Positions 33,830 through 45,598 of a stretch of 64,000 nucleotides of DNA are shown in pieces. Within the stretch, counting starts at the first letter, position 1, and each line of letters opens with the position of its first letter. The notes under the pieces were generated by a model. It was not told the DNA's origin, made no database searches, and saw only the letters and a program-made list of their open reading frames with translations. The DNA lies in contig JAHLKC010000056.1 of NCBI GenBank assembly GCA_025449115.1, positions 62,001-126,000 of the forward strand, in the 5' to 3' direction. The position numbers were made by a program, and so were the translations under genes. Origin of the DNA: Chytridium lagenaria (Eukaryota > Chytridiomycota > Chytridiomycetes > Chytridiales > Chytridiaceae).

Positions 33830-34577
33830 CTAATGGATTTCTGGGTCGCACTGAGCAGTTTGAAACTGAAGACGTTTTGCATGCGTTTTCAACTGAATTG
33901 TATAGTATTCTGAAGATGTGCGCCACTGCCATTCATCCAACTCATCAGCAGTCATCGAGAGGCAGTCGTTTCGCGTGGAGGCTTTGCTTGCTGTTGCCAC
34001 TTCAATTGGCTTCAACCGGATCAATCGTTTGGATTCTACCTTTCTCTGATTGATACGTAAGACTTAGTGTGAACTTACATCTGGGTTGGCGGAGGACCCT
34101 GGGGTCCACATTTTGATTCAAAAGGTTATACTTGAGGATGTCCGTTACATCTGATGGCTTTGAGGAAGCTTTGAGGAAGGGCTTTTTTGTGCGGATCAAG
34201 TTACCGAAAGAGGAAGCAAGATCATAGAGGCAGCTGATGGGGGATATCTTTTCTTTCCCATTTTTCCTTGGGAGAAATGACTTCCGGATCTTATCTTTTT
34301 CCATCGTATGCTTTCCTTATTCTCAGAAAGATGCGGAAATGGTGTTTCTTTTTAATTTATGTTAACGATGTACACTCTTATATTCAAAGCTTCTACGGAT
34401 CGGCCACTGAATATGTTGATGCCTTGGCGGAATCTGGGACCGCGGAGTGTCATCAATGTTAAATAGGTGTTCGAATTCCTCTGCTGTGTAAGCTACAGTT
34501 TCTTCTATAAATTGCTGCAACATCGATGTCTCAAAGTTAAAGTTTAACTCTGAAGGAAATCGCAGTTTATTTTTCAA
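33830..34577 (-). CDS. Possible small gene, unrecognised
   Basis: Three minus-strand open segments lie end to end: 34577-34362 (M-K-N-K-L-R-F-P-S-E-L), 34304-34002 (basic, K-D-K-I-R-K-S-F-L) and 34024-33830 (T-A-D-E-L-D-E-W-Q-W). They could be exons or one frame with indels, giving about 200 residues. I see no known motif, signal peptide or membrane span. The support is only their adjacency and fairly balanced composition, so this may be non-coding. Confidence 0.25.
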
Positions 34578-35987
34578 TAGCCAAAGTCTTTTTCGCCTGG
34601 TTTAACCGCGCACTTTATGCACTTGGCGTCGGAAACAACACATTCATACTTTTATGGTTATGGTAACTTCCTCTCGTTTAAACTTCCCCTCTGTTATTGC
34701 AAACGCTGCTAAACGACTCCATTTCCCTCCATTATTGTATAAACGCTACTAAAGTACTCCGAAATAGGTTTTTTTATGGGAATCTAGATAATACGCGAAT
34801 TTTTATTTGGCTTTGCTCGTGATGCAAAAAGGGCTTACCCTCTTTTATCCAACCGATCAAAATTCAAGGACAATGTCAAACCTCCATGAAAGTGCTTCGG
34901 ACTCGCTTCGACCGCTGGAGATTGTTCTTGCAAGCGCCTTTTCCTTTTTTTGAAAGGGAACCGCGACACGCTTTGTAACTACCGCAAGTTAAGTTTTTAA
35001 CTAATTCCAACAAGTATCTATTTGTGACTGCAATCGGTAGAACCTAAAACTTTACATAACCAGAAACATGAAAGGTGATATTTCGAAACGCCTTTTTTTT
35101 ACACGTCCATTTGTTATTACTGCATGAAAAAAATATCCTCTTTTACTCAGACAAGCTTTTGTTTGAGTAGATACTCGATACGTGTCATAACTTTTGGTTA
35201 TGGTTTTGGAAGGTTATACCCTTTATTCGGCTGCATGTACTTGGGTGCCGAATGGAATTTGAGGAAGACCGACACCATATTTGTATCATTCCTTTGAGGA
35301 GCATGTCAAGTATCCCGATCTTTATCCGAAAATTTCGGACGGTATACTCTAACTTTATAAATAGAACTTTATTTTAAAGTGGAATCTCTTATTTTAAACA
35401 CGCACTGGTAAAGTAACTATGTCTAAGATAGGTTTCTGGAGATGTAGCCTTGACACTACATATTTTTCCTGGGATATCCCCGGCGTCTGTAAGAAGAACT
35501 GAATATTTCATCACGATTTACGTATTTGTTTTTTTATATTTTCATTACGTTCCGTATTTCTAGGATATCAACCAGAAAAAAGCAAGGTCTACTTATTGCG
35601 CAGTCTCGCAGGAAGCTATACACCTCCATCCGGTGTTGCAACGTATGGTTACCTTAACAGGGTTCGTACCAATAGCAAAACAATTTTGATTTTTTTAGCA
35701 GCTCTTGACTCAGGTCCTCGGTGGATCTGGCGCGCTCTTCTCGATCTTCTTCGATAAGTCATCACCGAGCACCTAGCGATTCCGTCAACGTCATTCCATC
35801 GTAAATCCTCGAGTATTTATTTAAAAGCACAAACTTCCAGAATAGTGTTTTTTTCCGAGAACTGCTTGGATCACTTGGAAAGGGACAACCTCAAAGCCAT
35901 CCGGTTGAAAGCAGCTTGGAATCATAAGTTGGAGGTTGAACAAGCGACGGATTCATCTCCTATTGCGCACCCCTCCCTCCGCAGCAA
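34578..35987. other. Intergenic, no gene seen
   Basis: About 1.4 kb of AT-rich DNA with T runs and no frame above 60 codons on the plus strand. The right end is the promoter side of the next gene. Confidence 0.5.
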
Positions 35988-37492
35988 GTGATGATGGGCA
36001 CACCGGGCTCTGGCCCTGCAATGACCCTTCGATACGTTCATGAAACCAACAGCATCGAGTTGGATGACCCTCCTCTACCTGCCTCTACAACATGGACTCA
36101 GCCAGACCTACATTCACACAGTCGTTCTGTCCTTCATGAATCTTATAAGCACAATATTGGACATGCGCATCGATTCATTTACGCTCTAGTTGGGAGGGTG
36201 TTTGTGGTTGGGGCTCCTCGTCCGATTGGGGGAAGAGGGAACCTGGGTTCAGGGCGTATAGAGGCACGACACCGGATGATGTGTTGGATTGGATCCTAGA
36301 TATTGCAGTGGCACCGCCGTTGACTGGGAGGGGGAGGAAAAGGCAGCCGGCTGGTGAGATTTTGCGGTACGTCGTGGGGGAGATGAACTTTGTGTTGGCG
36401 TTGAATAAACGGGGATCAGGGTCCAATGGGACGCTTACGGCAAAAGATGAGATGGATAATCTGGTTCTTAGAGGAATGGCGCAGTCGGGTCATTTGCAAC
36501 ATTCTGGAAGAACGCTGCTGCCCGAGCATATGAGAGTTTCTTTAGACAGTGAGTTTATCTTCCGTTTCTTGATATGCCGCTTATTCATTCTTGCTCTCCG
36601 GCGGCCTCAGTTGAAAGCCTGTACAGAAAGCAGTTCAAACTCTATTTCAATTCTTTCTTAATATCTTCATGTATTTCGATAGCTTTTTCGTTTAAAAATA
36701 ATGTCTTCTTATTTATTTATTTTTGCTTCCTTTTATGTTACGCTTTTACTTAAATTTATAAGAATTTTACTAAACAAAACTACCTTCAGATTCACATAGT
36801 TTCCAAAATGATAGTGTATCTAGCAGATCTCAATCTCGCTCTGTCACCCCCGCCATCTCTTCTGAAATTAGAAGCTTTTCAGAAAACAAGAGTCTCTCGA
36901 TGGATTCCCTCCCCTCAAGTATCATTGACCGTCGATATAGTACAAGCAGCGCGGACACACACACTAGTGCTAGCAGAATCCCCATGACCAGAGGAGAACC
37001 CACTCCATCCGCATCTACTCCAATGGACACAGATAGTATAGAACGCGATACTTGCGCCGTATCCGTCTTAACCACCCCCAATCTCCAAATCCTTTGAAAC
37101 GGCCCCAATTACGAGAGGAATCTCCAACACAACCCCCTTCTTCACATCTACCTGAACCGTCATCGTCACAACCTAATTTTGGCAATGCCCCTTCTGGCCG
37201 CCTCCTTGACCTCCTCTCCACCGCCGCTTTAACGATCACGCCTTCTGCAGCGTCCCCTTCCAAATCGCACAGTTCCACGCGCATGTCGTCCCGTGCGGAC
37301 GAATCAAAAGACTTAGGAGTAGAAGTTTCTGCATCCAAAGACAACGGCGTTGTTAACGCGCCGTCGAGGAGGGGACCGACGAACGCAGAAATTTTATTAC
37401 AGCAAGGTGAAGACGATGATGTGGAGGATGGACTTAGAGAAGGAGGGGATGTGCCGCCAGCCAAACGGATTAGACATGACAGGGACAGTTAG
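35988..37492 (+). CDS. Low-complexity, probably nuclear protein; function unknown
   Basis: Open segments in succession suggest one spliced gene. 35988-36180 starts M-M-M-G-T-P-G-S-G. A frame change near 36180 leads to R-A-Y-R-G-T-T-P-D-D-V-L-D-W-I-L-D and E-I-L-R-Y-V-V-G-E-M-N-F (to about 36548). An intron to about 36788 follows, then a Ser/Thr-rich stretch (S-R-S-Q-S-R-S-V-T-P-A-I), and, after one more frame change near 37060, P-Q-S-P-N-P-L-K-R-P to the stop at 37492. The end carries P-P-A-K-R-I-R-H-D-R-D, a candidate nuclear-localisation signal. The folded part is the ~100 residues around 36250-36540. No family was recognised; a regulator is only a guess. Confidence 0.4.
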
Positions 37493-39671
37493 ACGCGGCC
37501 ACGTCCCCCTGTTACGCTCCATCCACTTTTCTACTCTTCTTGCTCCGTCCCGCCTTTTCTCCCATAATCGCCCCTACTCTCTCAATTTCCGATCCGTCTT
37601 TAGATTTCCCCGAAGCAAACTCCCCTCCTTCACTCTCTTCCCGTATTATTTTCCAAAGTGTCGGCACCGACACGGTGCTCTTTGCTTTTGTTTCTTTTTT
37701 CACCTTTTCCCCTTTTTTGCCCCTCTCGCGTCCTTCTCTGGTGACGTGGTCTGGTCACCCCAAGAAATCTGCCGTGTAACACTTCCACCAACTCGTCGGA
37801 GTTTTAATCTTAAAAGCCAATTTTGTGGATTTTTTCTTCTGATGGTGCTTCTGATGCATTCGCGTGTCTGTTGCTCCACTTATCCCCCTCACCGCCCTTC
37901 CCACCGTAACGCCACGCCCTTACATCTGCGGTTACGCTCCTGACGCTTTAAGCATAGACCATGGTGGTGTTGATCCATGCAAACCGAATCCCTTCCGCCA
38001 AAACTCCCTCAACCTTCGCTTCCTTCCTTTTTAACGTTGCGTCGGATTTTTGTTACCCTGGCGCTTCCTGTCTGCTAGTTTTATTTTGCCTTTGAATCCT
38101 TTTAGATTTTTGGGGACTTGAGTTGTGTTTTGTGTTTTTTATTGTTTAGGAATGCTTCCGTCACCCTTTCGCTTTTCATTATCGCAAAACAAATCGGGAA
38201 AGTGCTGGGGAAATGGCAGGATGTGTATATTCTTTTTTTTGAAACGATACCCCCCTACTCTATGCTTTTGATGAAGCCGTTGCCTTCAAATATATAGATA
38301 CTTTTAATAATTTTGAAATGCTTTGTATCGATCTGATGCATCCTTGTTAATATCGATTTAGTGATCGTTAGTGAAGAGCCGTGAATAGCTTTTAGTAAAG
38401 TCAGCACATGTGATTTTAATTATCTTGCGCCTGGCACACCGACTCTGTCACGTTTACACCATGAGTCCCTACAGTACCTGCTTTCCAAAACAAAGATCAA
38501 AAACTTTAAAGTGTTGGCCAACGGAGACAGAGATGCGTCGTGGTATAGTTTTTGGCTTCACCATCACGGTCCCGCGGAGGTTGATGGACACTATAGAGAA
38601 GCTAAAGTGACCCTATAAAGCGTTGAAGAGACTATATGCATGATGGTATTGTAATAAGTAGTATTCCGTCAAAACTTAGTATAAATCCAGCATGGTGCGA
38701 TGTAGGAGAAAGTTATATGGGATCAGTGATTGAGAACGGTGAGTCGAGTAGACCGAGAAAATGCCAGCTTGCTCGAAACTGAAGACATTCCTAAGACTCT
38801 TTTTGTTGAAACAAAAATGCAAACGCTGACTTTCTTGTACAGCCGGCGTATTATTGAGTTTTCGTCTCGAGAAAACCCCTAAGAGCTTCCGTCGAAGGCT
38901 TTAATGGATAAGGTGTAGTAGATTGGGTTCAATAATTGCGCGAGAATCGCGAAGCTTGCAACGGGTGATGCAATTGCTCGCAGAAATTTGGGGGGTGGCT
39001 CGATATAGAAAATCAGAATCGAGCAGAAGGACGCTTATCAATAGTGGGCGCGATTGGAGCGGGCTATCAAGTCTTTATAACGAGGATCGATGGTTTAAAA
39101 TCCAACACATGTGACTCTTCATTCCTACTCAATTTGGTAAGGTAAACTAATAACAAGAATTCGAAATATATGGAATCATTAACTGTAGAGTAGATAAAAT
39201 TGAGATGGCCGTTCCGATGGCTGGCAGAGCTTCATCGCGTCTCCATAAATTCCAACATCGATATCTTCAACTTTTCTTTACTTTTAAAGCAATTTTCCGA
39301 TTACTTTTTGGTTCCCAGCTGGAGAAGTCTTCTTTCAACATCCCGTTAGAATTTTGTCGGAGAATATCGATAAGCAAGGAAAACCGTTAATACTTTATGT
39401 TACGGGAATTGTCGTATGTAGTGCTATCTGCATTGATGGTTTCTCGTGTCTTTCGGGCAACCCAATTTTCTAACTTGACAAACCTCAATACAGCAGACAC
39501 AAATCTGAATCAAAGGCTCGTCAACAACCATTCCATCCACCAGCCGTTGGCCTATTGCTGGGGAAAGACGCTGGCGAGTGCGTCAGGCAAATATAACCGT
39601 ATTGTTCGGTGTGCTTTCCTGAAATACATACACGAATACGCTTACTCGTTAGAGTCTAGTCTCCACGAGCA
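37493..39671. other. Long intergenic stretch, no gene seen
   Basis: About 2.2 kb. The left third is pyrimidine-rich (long 3' region of the preceding gene); the rest is AT-rich. Frames at 38410, 38923, 39205 and 39397 are 60-92 codons without domains. Confidence 0.45.
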
Positions 39672-42245
39672 ATGACCAAAGATCAGGATGAGCAACCTCT
39701 GCTGATGAGCGGGAAGGATCTGTCTTGGAGTTTGGATCATTCAACTTACGATGATACCTCAGACGAGAGCCTTTTGTTGGATTCAGAACAGGTATGAGCA
39801 CTCATTACAAGACGATGATAGACACTGTTGCCGGATTAAAACTTACAATACCTTTGCTACTCATAGCCAACTCTGCCTCTTGCCTGGGAGCTTCGTGAAA
39901 CGACGATATCTTTGCAACCTGAACCATCGCAACCCACATCACCATCGTCATCATCATCAGCAAACGCATCCGAAAAACACTATTCTCTTCCTCCAATCCT
40001 CCCGTCATCTCCACCTCCCATATCCCACGTTCTACCCACCATCCGGACCCTCTCTATCACCAAACGCATCGTCGCCATCTCCATCCTCTCCTTCGCAGCT
40101 GCAGCATTTCTTCATATATCTCTATGCCGGACTTCAAGTTTTCATGATCGCATTCACCCAACAGAGACACGTGGATTGGAACGACGCGCGTTGATGGATG
40201 GGCCGGTGAATTTGTTGACTGTGTTGCAGGATTTGGCGGAGAAACAGCGGGGAACGAACGGGAGGAAGAGTGGGGATGCGGATGCATGGAGTGAAAAGAA
40301 AAGCGGGGATTGGGGTAGTAGTGGAGGGTGGGATGCTAGTGATGGAGATGGGGATAATTGGAATTCGGGAAATGAAGTTGTGGAGAAGGAAAAAGAAAGC
40401 GGTGGAGGCGGTGGAGGTGGGGATGGGGACGATGATAAGGGAATCGTGCAGGAAAGTGAGGGAGATGGTGAATATGGAGAAAAGGATGGAGAAAAGGACG
40501 GAGAAAAGAAGGGAAAAAAGAAAGGGAAGAAGGGAGAGAAGAAAGGAGAGAAGGAAGGAGAAAAAGAAAGTGAAGGTGAGGGTGAAGATAAGGGAGAGGG
40601 AGAAAAGAAAGGAAAGAAGAAGGGAGAAAAGAAAGGAGAAAAGGACGGAGAAAAGGAAGGAGAAAAGGACGGAGAAAAGGAAGGAGAAAAGGACGGAGAA
40701 AAGAAAGGCGAAAAGGAGGGTGAAGGTGAGGGTGAAGATAAGGGAGAGGGTGGAGGCGACAGTGCCGAAGAAGGAAAGGGTCAAGAGGAAGAGGGTAAAG
40801 GAGAAGGTGGTGAAGGAGAAAAGGAAAGTCAAGGAGAGGGTGGGGAGGGAGGAGAGGAGCAGAGTGAAGGAAAAGGAGAAGGCGAAGGCGAACCATCACC
40901 CGAGTCTGAATCTCCGGAAGGATCGAGCGAGGAAAGCGGTGAGGGTGGAGGAGAAGGAGGAGGTGAACCATCATCCGAGTCTGAATCTCCTGAAGGATCG
41001 AGCGAGGAAAGTGGTGAGGGTGGAGAGAAAGACGAGTCTGCTGGAGGGCAGGAAAGTGGCGGGGGAGACGGCGAAGAAGGTGGCGGAGAAGGGAAAGGAG
41101 AAGAGGGCTCGAGTGCCGAATCCTCGCCTGAAGGGGAATCTTCCGACTCTTCATCAGAAGAAGGCGGAAACTCTGATTCTGAAGAACCGTCATCCGATGG
41201 AGACGCCAAACCAACTGATTCCGAGTCTGAATCTAAACCGGACGGAGATGACGCGTCTGAAAAGGATGAGTCGCAAGATTCCGAGAAGGATGGTGACGGA
41301 AATGGAGAGAGCAAGGACGACTCGAAAGATACTGAACCTGATACCAAGGAGGATAAACCATCTGCTGAGGCGCCAGAGAAAAAGCCGACATTTGCCGATA
41401 GAGAGGGGGAGGATGACGGTGATGAAGAGCAAGTAGAAAGCCCGAAAGAACCTGACGCCAAAGCGGCATCAGGCGAATCATCGCCAGATTCTGAAGAGGG
41501 GAAAGATTCCAATAAGGACAGTGAATCTGGTGATGGAGAGGGGAAAGATTCCAATAAGGACAGTGAATCTGGTGATGGAGAGGGAAAAGATTCCGACAAG
41601 GACGGCGAATCGGGTGATGGAGAGGGCAAAGATTCTGAATCTGAAAGTGGTGGTGTATCGTCTGACGAGGAAAAGGATCTTGATAAAGAGGTCGAAGGAA
41701 TGGGCGGGGATGAAGGGAAAGCTGATGAGGATAAATCAACAAAACGGGCCGGGGAGTCAGAAGATGCTGGATTTAAAGAGCCTGAATCGAAGAATTCTGA
41801 GGGAGAGGGTGGGGAGGAGAAGTCATCTGAAGGTGGGGAGGACGAGGAGAAGTCGTCTGAGGGTGAAGAGTCATCAGAGGAGAAAGACGGGTCTGAGGAT
41901 AAGGAAGGCGAAAGCTCGTCTGAGGAGACGGGTGGGTCTGAGGGCGAGGGATCGTCTGGGGAGAAAGAAGGGGATGATTCGTCCGAGGAAAAGGAGTCGT
42001 CCGAGGAAACTAAAGATGGTGAGGAGACCAAAGGCGCTGAAGACAAGGAAGGAGGCGAGAAAGAAGAGGAGGGAAGCACAAAGGAAGGCGACGAGTCTAA
42101 AGAATCGGATGAATCCCCCGAGTCTTCCGGAGACAAAGAAGACTCTGAAGACTCTGAAGACAAGGAATCAAAAGAAAACGAAGACAAAGAATCTGACGAG
42201 AAAAAGCCAAAAAAACCATCCAAGACAGCTATTGAAAAAGGCTAA
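39672..42245 (+). CDS. Type II membrane protein with a ~600-residue charged low-complexity tail
   Basis: Exon 1 is 39672-39791 (40 codons, M-T-K-D-Q-D-E-Q-P-L-L); a 75-base intron with GTATGA and CATAG follows. Exon 2 is 39867-42245, in phase, for 832 residues. A Ser/Pro-rich cytosolic part is followed by one membrane span (I-V-A-I-S-I-L-S-F-A-A-A-A-F-L) near residue 95. The outer segment starts R-T-S-S-F-H-D-R-I. From about residue 190 the protein is almost only Glu, Lys, Ser, Gly and Asp, first Lys/Glu/Gly repeats (K-K-G-E-K-K-G-E-K), then Ser/Glu/Asp. No stop or frame break interrupts it, unlike its neighbours. The final codons may be shifted: one frame over, a basic end (K-R-G-R-K-S-F) continues to 42363. 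The span without signal cleavage suggests type II topology. Function is unknown. Confidence 0.6.
40380..42230. repeat. Purine-rich (GAA/GGA/GAG) low-complexity coding DNA
   Basis: The plus strand is overwhelmingly A/G for some 1.85 kb. Short direct repeats occur, such as GGAGAAAAGGACGGAGAAAAG in 40640-40700 and the 60-base block GACAGTGAATCTGGTGATGG around 41520 and 41565. All six frames stay open for long distances here because stop codons are rare in this composition. Confidence 0.85.
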
Positions 42246-42777
42246 ACCAACGCCAAGGGGTGGTAGGGGATGGGGTAAGGAACCGGCAGCTACGACAGTG
42301 GCGGGTAAGAGAGGGAGGAAATCTTTCCCGACGCACAATGCAAAGAGAGGGGCGTCGCCGTAGATGCTCTCTTTTATAACTTTTGTTGGTATAAATGCGA
42401 TGCGCGCAACTGTGGATACTTTTACATATAATACATCTGTTTGTTATTTTTTTTTTTTGGTTTATTGAGTTTTTCGCAAGATGGCAGCTTTTTGACGACG
42501 TGATGATGAACGGGGACAGGCTGAGGCTGGAGCTCGTTCACGAGCAAGTCGCCGCCAACTTTTGTTCCGCGAACAGAAATTAAATTTCAGGGGGGTTTCA
42601 AAGCTTATCGTTGAGTGACGCTGAACGCTACGGGGCCTTGCTGAAACCGCAACAGCCCCCAGAATGGAGTCAGACATTGATATTTCTCCGCACTGATGAC
42701 AGGGGACAACAAACGACTTCGGATTCTATTCTACAATTTAGTTCAGTTTAGCTGCAATTGTTAGCATCGAGGAGGTC
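42246..42777. other. Intergenic, no gene seen
   Basis: Spacer of about 530 bases, with a T run near 42450. It is the promoter side of the F-box/ankyrin gene. No gene was seen. Confidence 0.5.
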
Positions 42778-45127
42778 ATGGAGATCACTGCCAGGATGAG
42801 GGATGCAATGCTCTCTTCTAACGTTGATGCATGCGCTGGCGTCAAGCATCGACCTTCCACTGTCGACGGCGGACAATCTATCCTTTTGGACGACCTCCTC
42901 TGGAAGTTATACGAGGAGTAGCTTCCTTCCTCACCCCTCACGACGTCCCCAAACTCAAGCACCTCTCCCACAAATCCCACCGCAACTTCTGCTTTGACGA
43001 CTTTTCCTTTGCCCGCACGAACCTTATCCGCTTTTTCGGTATCGATGGTCTTCGTAATCCATTAGAATTGGACCGTCTGGACTGGAACTTGCTCCGCATT
43101 CCTTACTGGGCTGCACTGTTTGCCGTTAATGGATTTAACTCCATGACACTGCGACTGCTTTACTCGGATTTTAGAGCGTTCTTGGAGATGCCTGTGCAGC
43201 CTTTACCCAATCTTTCACCTGTATCGGATGCGCTGCTTTTTAGCTATTCGACTTTCAAAAGTGGATGTATGCGCCGATGGATATGCGGCGCTCAGATGGA
43301 CTTTTCTCGTCGATGACGTTGATACATTCTCCATCCTCTTCACCGACCTCAGTATAGGAAATGACGACCTTTTGGATCTATGCCTCTGCGCTTGCCGTTT
43401 CGGTGCCTCCTCGATTCTACCGCTTTTATTGGAACGCATCCATCAAACCCCAAACCTCAACTTCATTCCCACAGGCACCACCTGCCTCACCGAATCCGCC
43501 ACCCGTGGCCACGCCCTCTCCGTCTCGCTCCTCATGTCCGCCTCCATCTTACCAACAAGCCATCTCCTCGTCATGGCCGCCCGTCGCGGTCACGTAGACG
43601 TTGTGGATCTACTCCTGACGTCTCGGAATGTGGATCCTAGTGCGTTTGATTCAAAGGCGTTAAGAGTTGCTGCTGCCCATGGACAGGATAGAGTTGTGAA
43701 AAGGTTGCTTGAGACGGGGAGAGTGGATCCGGGGTCGGCGGATAATGTGGCATTAAGGAGAGCGAGCGAGTATGGGTTTAAGGAGGTTGTGAGGATGGTG
43801 CTGGATACGGGGATGGCGGATCCGGCGGCAGAGGATAATTATGCGATTCGGTGGGCGGCTGTGAATGGGCATTTGGAGGTGAGTTAAATTATTTATTCAT
43901 TCTTATTCCATCATATTAGGTTGTTTCTCCTTTTTTATTCATTTTAATAGTGGTCTGACTTTTTAAAATAATATCTAGGTAGTTAAAATGCTAATAGCAT
44001 CACCGGGAGTCAACCCTGCAGCATGCGACAACCTCCCCCTCATCTGTGCCGCCCAATCCGGCCACCGCGCCGTCGTCAAACTCCTCATCGACACTAACCG
44101 CGTCAACCCCGCCGCCTGTCGCGGCCAAGCCCTTATCCGGGCCGCCAGCAACGGCCATCTCCCCGTCGTTCTCGACCTTCTCGCAACAAAAAAGTTTCGT
44201 CTTCGGACCTGTGGCGCACGCGCTCTCATCGGTGCCGCACGGAACGGCCACCTTGATATTGTTAACGTGTTGTTGGGATATGGAAGATGCGTTGATCCTG
44301 GTGCGCAGAATAATTTGGCTGTGAGGGAGGCGGCGCATCATGGACATGTGAAAGTTGTGGAGAGATTATTAGAAACCAGGAGGGTCAATCCTGCGGATGA
44401 AGATAATATGGCGATACAATGGGCTGCGGCGAATGGGCATGTGGAGACCGTTAAAGTTCTTCTTCAAGTAGAAATGAAGCGTCAAGAAGAAAAAGGGGCG
44501 CGTTGTATTGCTGCGTTTAAACCTTTACAGAATTTTTGCGGGATCATTAGAACAAAAACGAAAGTTCCGACCGAACCTACCATTCCTGAACCTTCGCTTT
44601 TGGATCAACCCCATCCCCAAATCCCTTTCCACCTCCTGCCCCTTCGAGACCCTGCATCGCGTCGTAAAATCCCCCCAAATCCCACCACCACTCTTCTTCG
44701 TCGTCTCCTCCCCTCCCCTCGCCGCATCGATCCCTCTGCCGACACCCATTTCGCCATCCGCGCCGCCTCCCTCAACGGCCATATTGACGTGGTTCGCGTC
44801 CTACTCTCAACTCCACTCGTGGATGCTGACGCTGCAGCGCAACATGCACTTGTGACGGCGTGTGCAGCGGGACAGGAAAAGGTTGTAAAAGTACTATTAG
44901 ATGAATTTAAGGCTATGCCGACTGTTGCGGCGCTTTGTGGCGCGGCGGATGCCGGAGCGGTGGGGATTGTGAAGAGGGTGCTTGAGAGTGGACGGGTGGA
45001 TCTAGAAGCGCTTGGCGAGGTTGTTGCGGGCAGGGGAGGTGTGGATGGAGGGATGGGAAGGGTTGGTGGTGGGGCGAGTGGTGAGGCGTGGGGGGAGGTT
45101 ATAAGGGCCATGGGAGAGGCGGTTTAA
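42778..45127 (+). CDS. F-box protein with about 13 ankyrin repeats
   Basis: A likely SCF ubiquitin-ligase substrate receptor (family inference). The ATG at 42778 (M-E-I-T-A-R-M-R-D-A-M) leads to an F-box: S-I-L-L-D-D-L then P-L-E-V-I-R-G-V-A-S-F-L-T. The two halves are in different frames because one C seems lost near 42897. Another change near 43240 enters a helical segment and then ankyrin repeats of the type D-N-Y-A-I-R-W-A-A-V-N-G-H-L-E. An intron lies at about 43880-43978 (GAG|GTGAGT ... TCTAG|GTAG), inside a repeat and in phase. Repeats continue to 44480, are interrupted by ~75 unusual residues (44480-44720, Pro-rich), resume (A-S-L-N-G-H-I-D-V-V-R-V-L), and end at 45127 with a Gly-rich tail. 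Acidic and Val-rich loops (R-V-N-P-A) are regular. Confidence 0.75.
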
Positions 45128-45598
45128 AAGTAAAAGCCTTTTTGTTTTTTCCCTGGCTGTTCGTTTTATCACTTTTGTTAAAGATTTACTTTGTATGTTT
45201 ATGTTTTTTTGCGTACACTTGATGTACTATGTGCTTATTTAACCTCCACCTTTTCCGGGTTTTGATCGACGTTTTCGCAATTTATATTTATTATTTTTTT
45301 GCATCTCTCTGCTCTTGATGGCTTTCGTTTTTGAATTTTGCCTTATGCATTCGTTATATGAACTTGTTGTTCAGTGTCCTTTCCTTGCATAGTTTAAAAT
45401 TTTTATGTCCCTTCCTCCTCCATAGTACCTCTCAATCTCACTCTAAAAAAGACTCCGCTGGCGTTCCTTTCTAATAATAAATAACGTGGCCACCTCTGAC
45501 ACTAACCGTCTGTACAGAGTCCAGAAATCAGCTGTTGCGCCTCGCGATTGGGAACAGCCCAAAAAATAATTTTTGAAAGGGATAACGATTCAACCACC
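45128..45598. other. Intergenic, no gene seen
   Basis: T-rich 3' region and promoter side of the next gene, about 470 bases. No gene was recognised. Confidence 0.5.

Noticed and set aside
37350..37943. 197-codon plus frame downstream of the low-complexity protein
   Set aside because: It overlaps the end of that gene in another frame and continues into a pyrimidine-rich 3' region (Phe/Ser/Pro-rich); it looks non-coding.
40270..42223. Long open frames of 388 codons (+) and 464 codons (-) overlapping the charged membrane protein
   Set aside because: Purine-rich low-complexity DNA has few stops in any frame. Only the frame with the spliced N-terminus and membrane span is supported.
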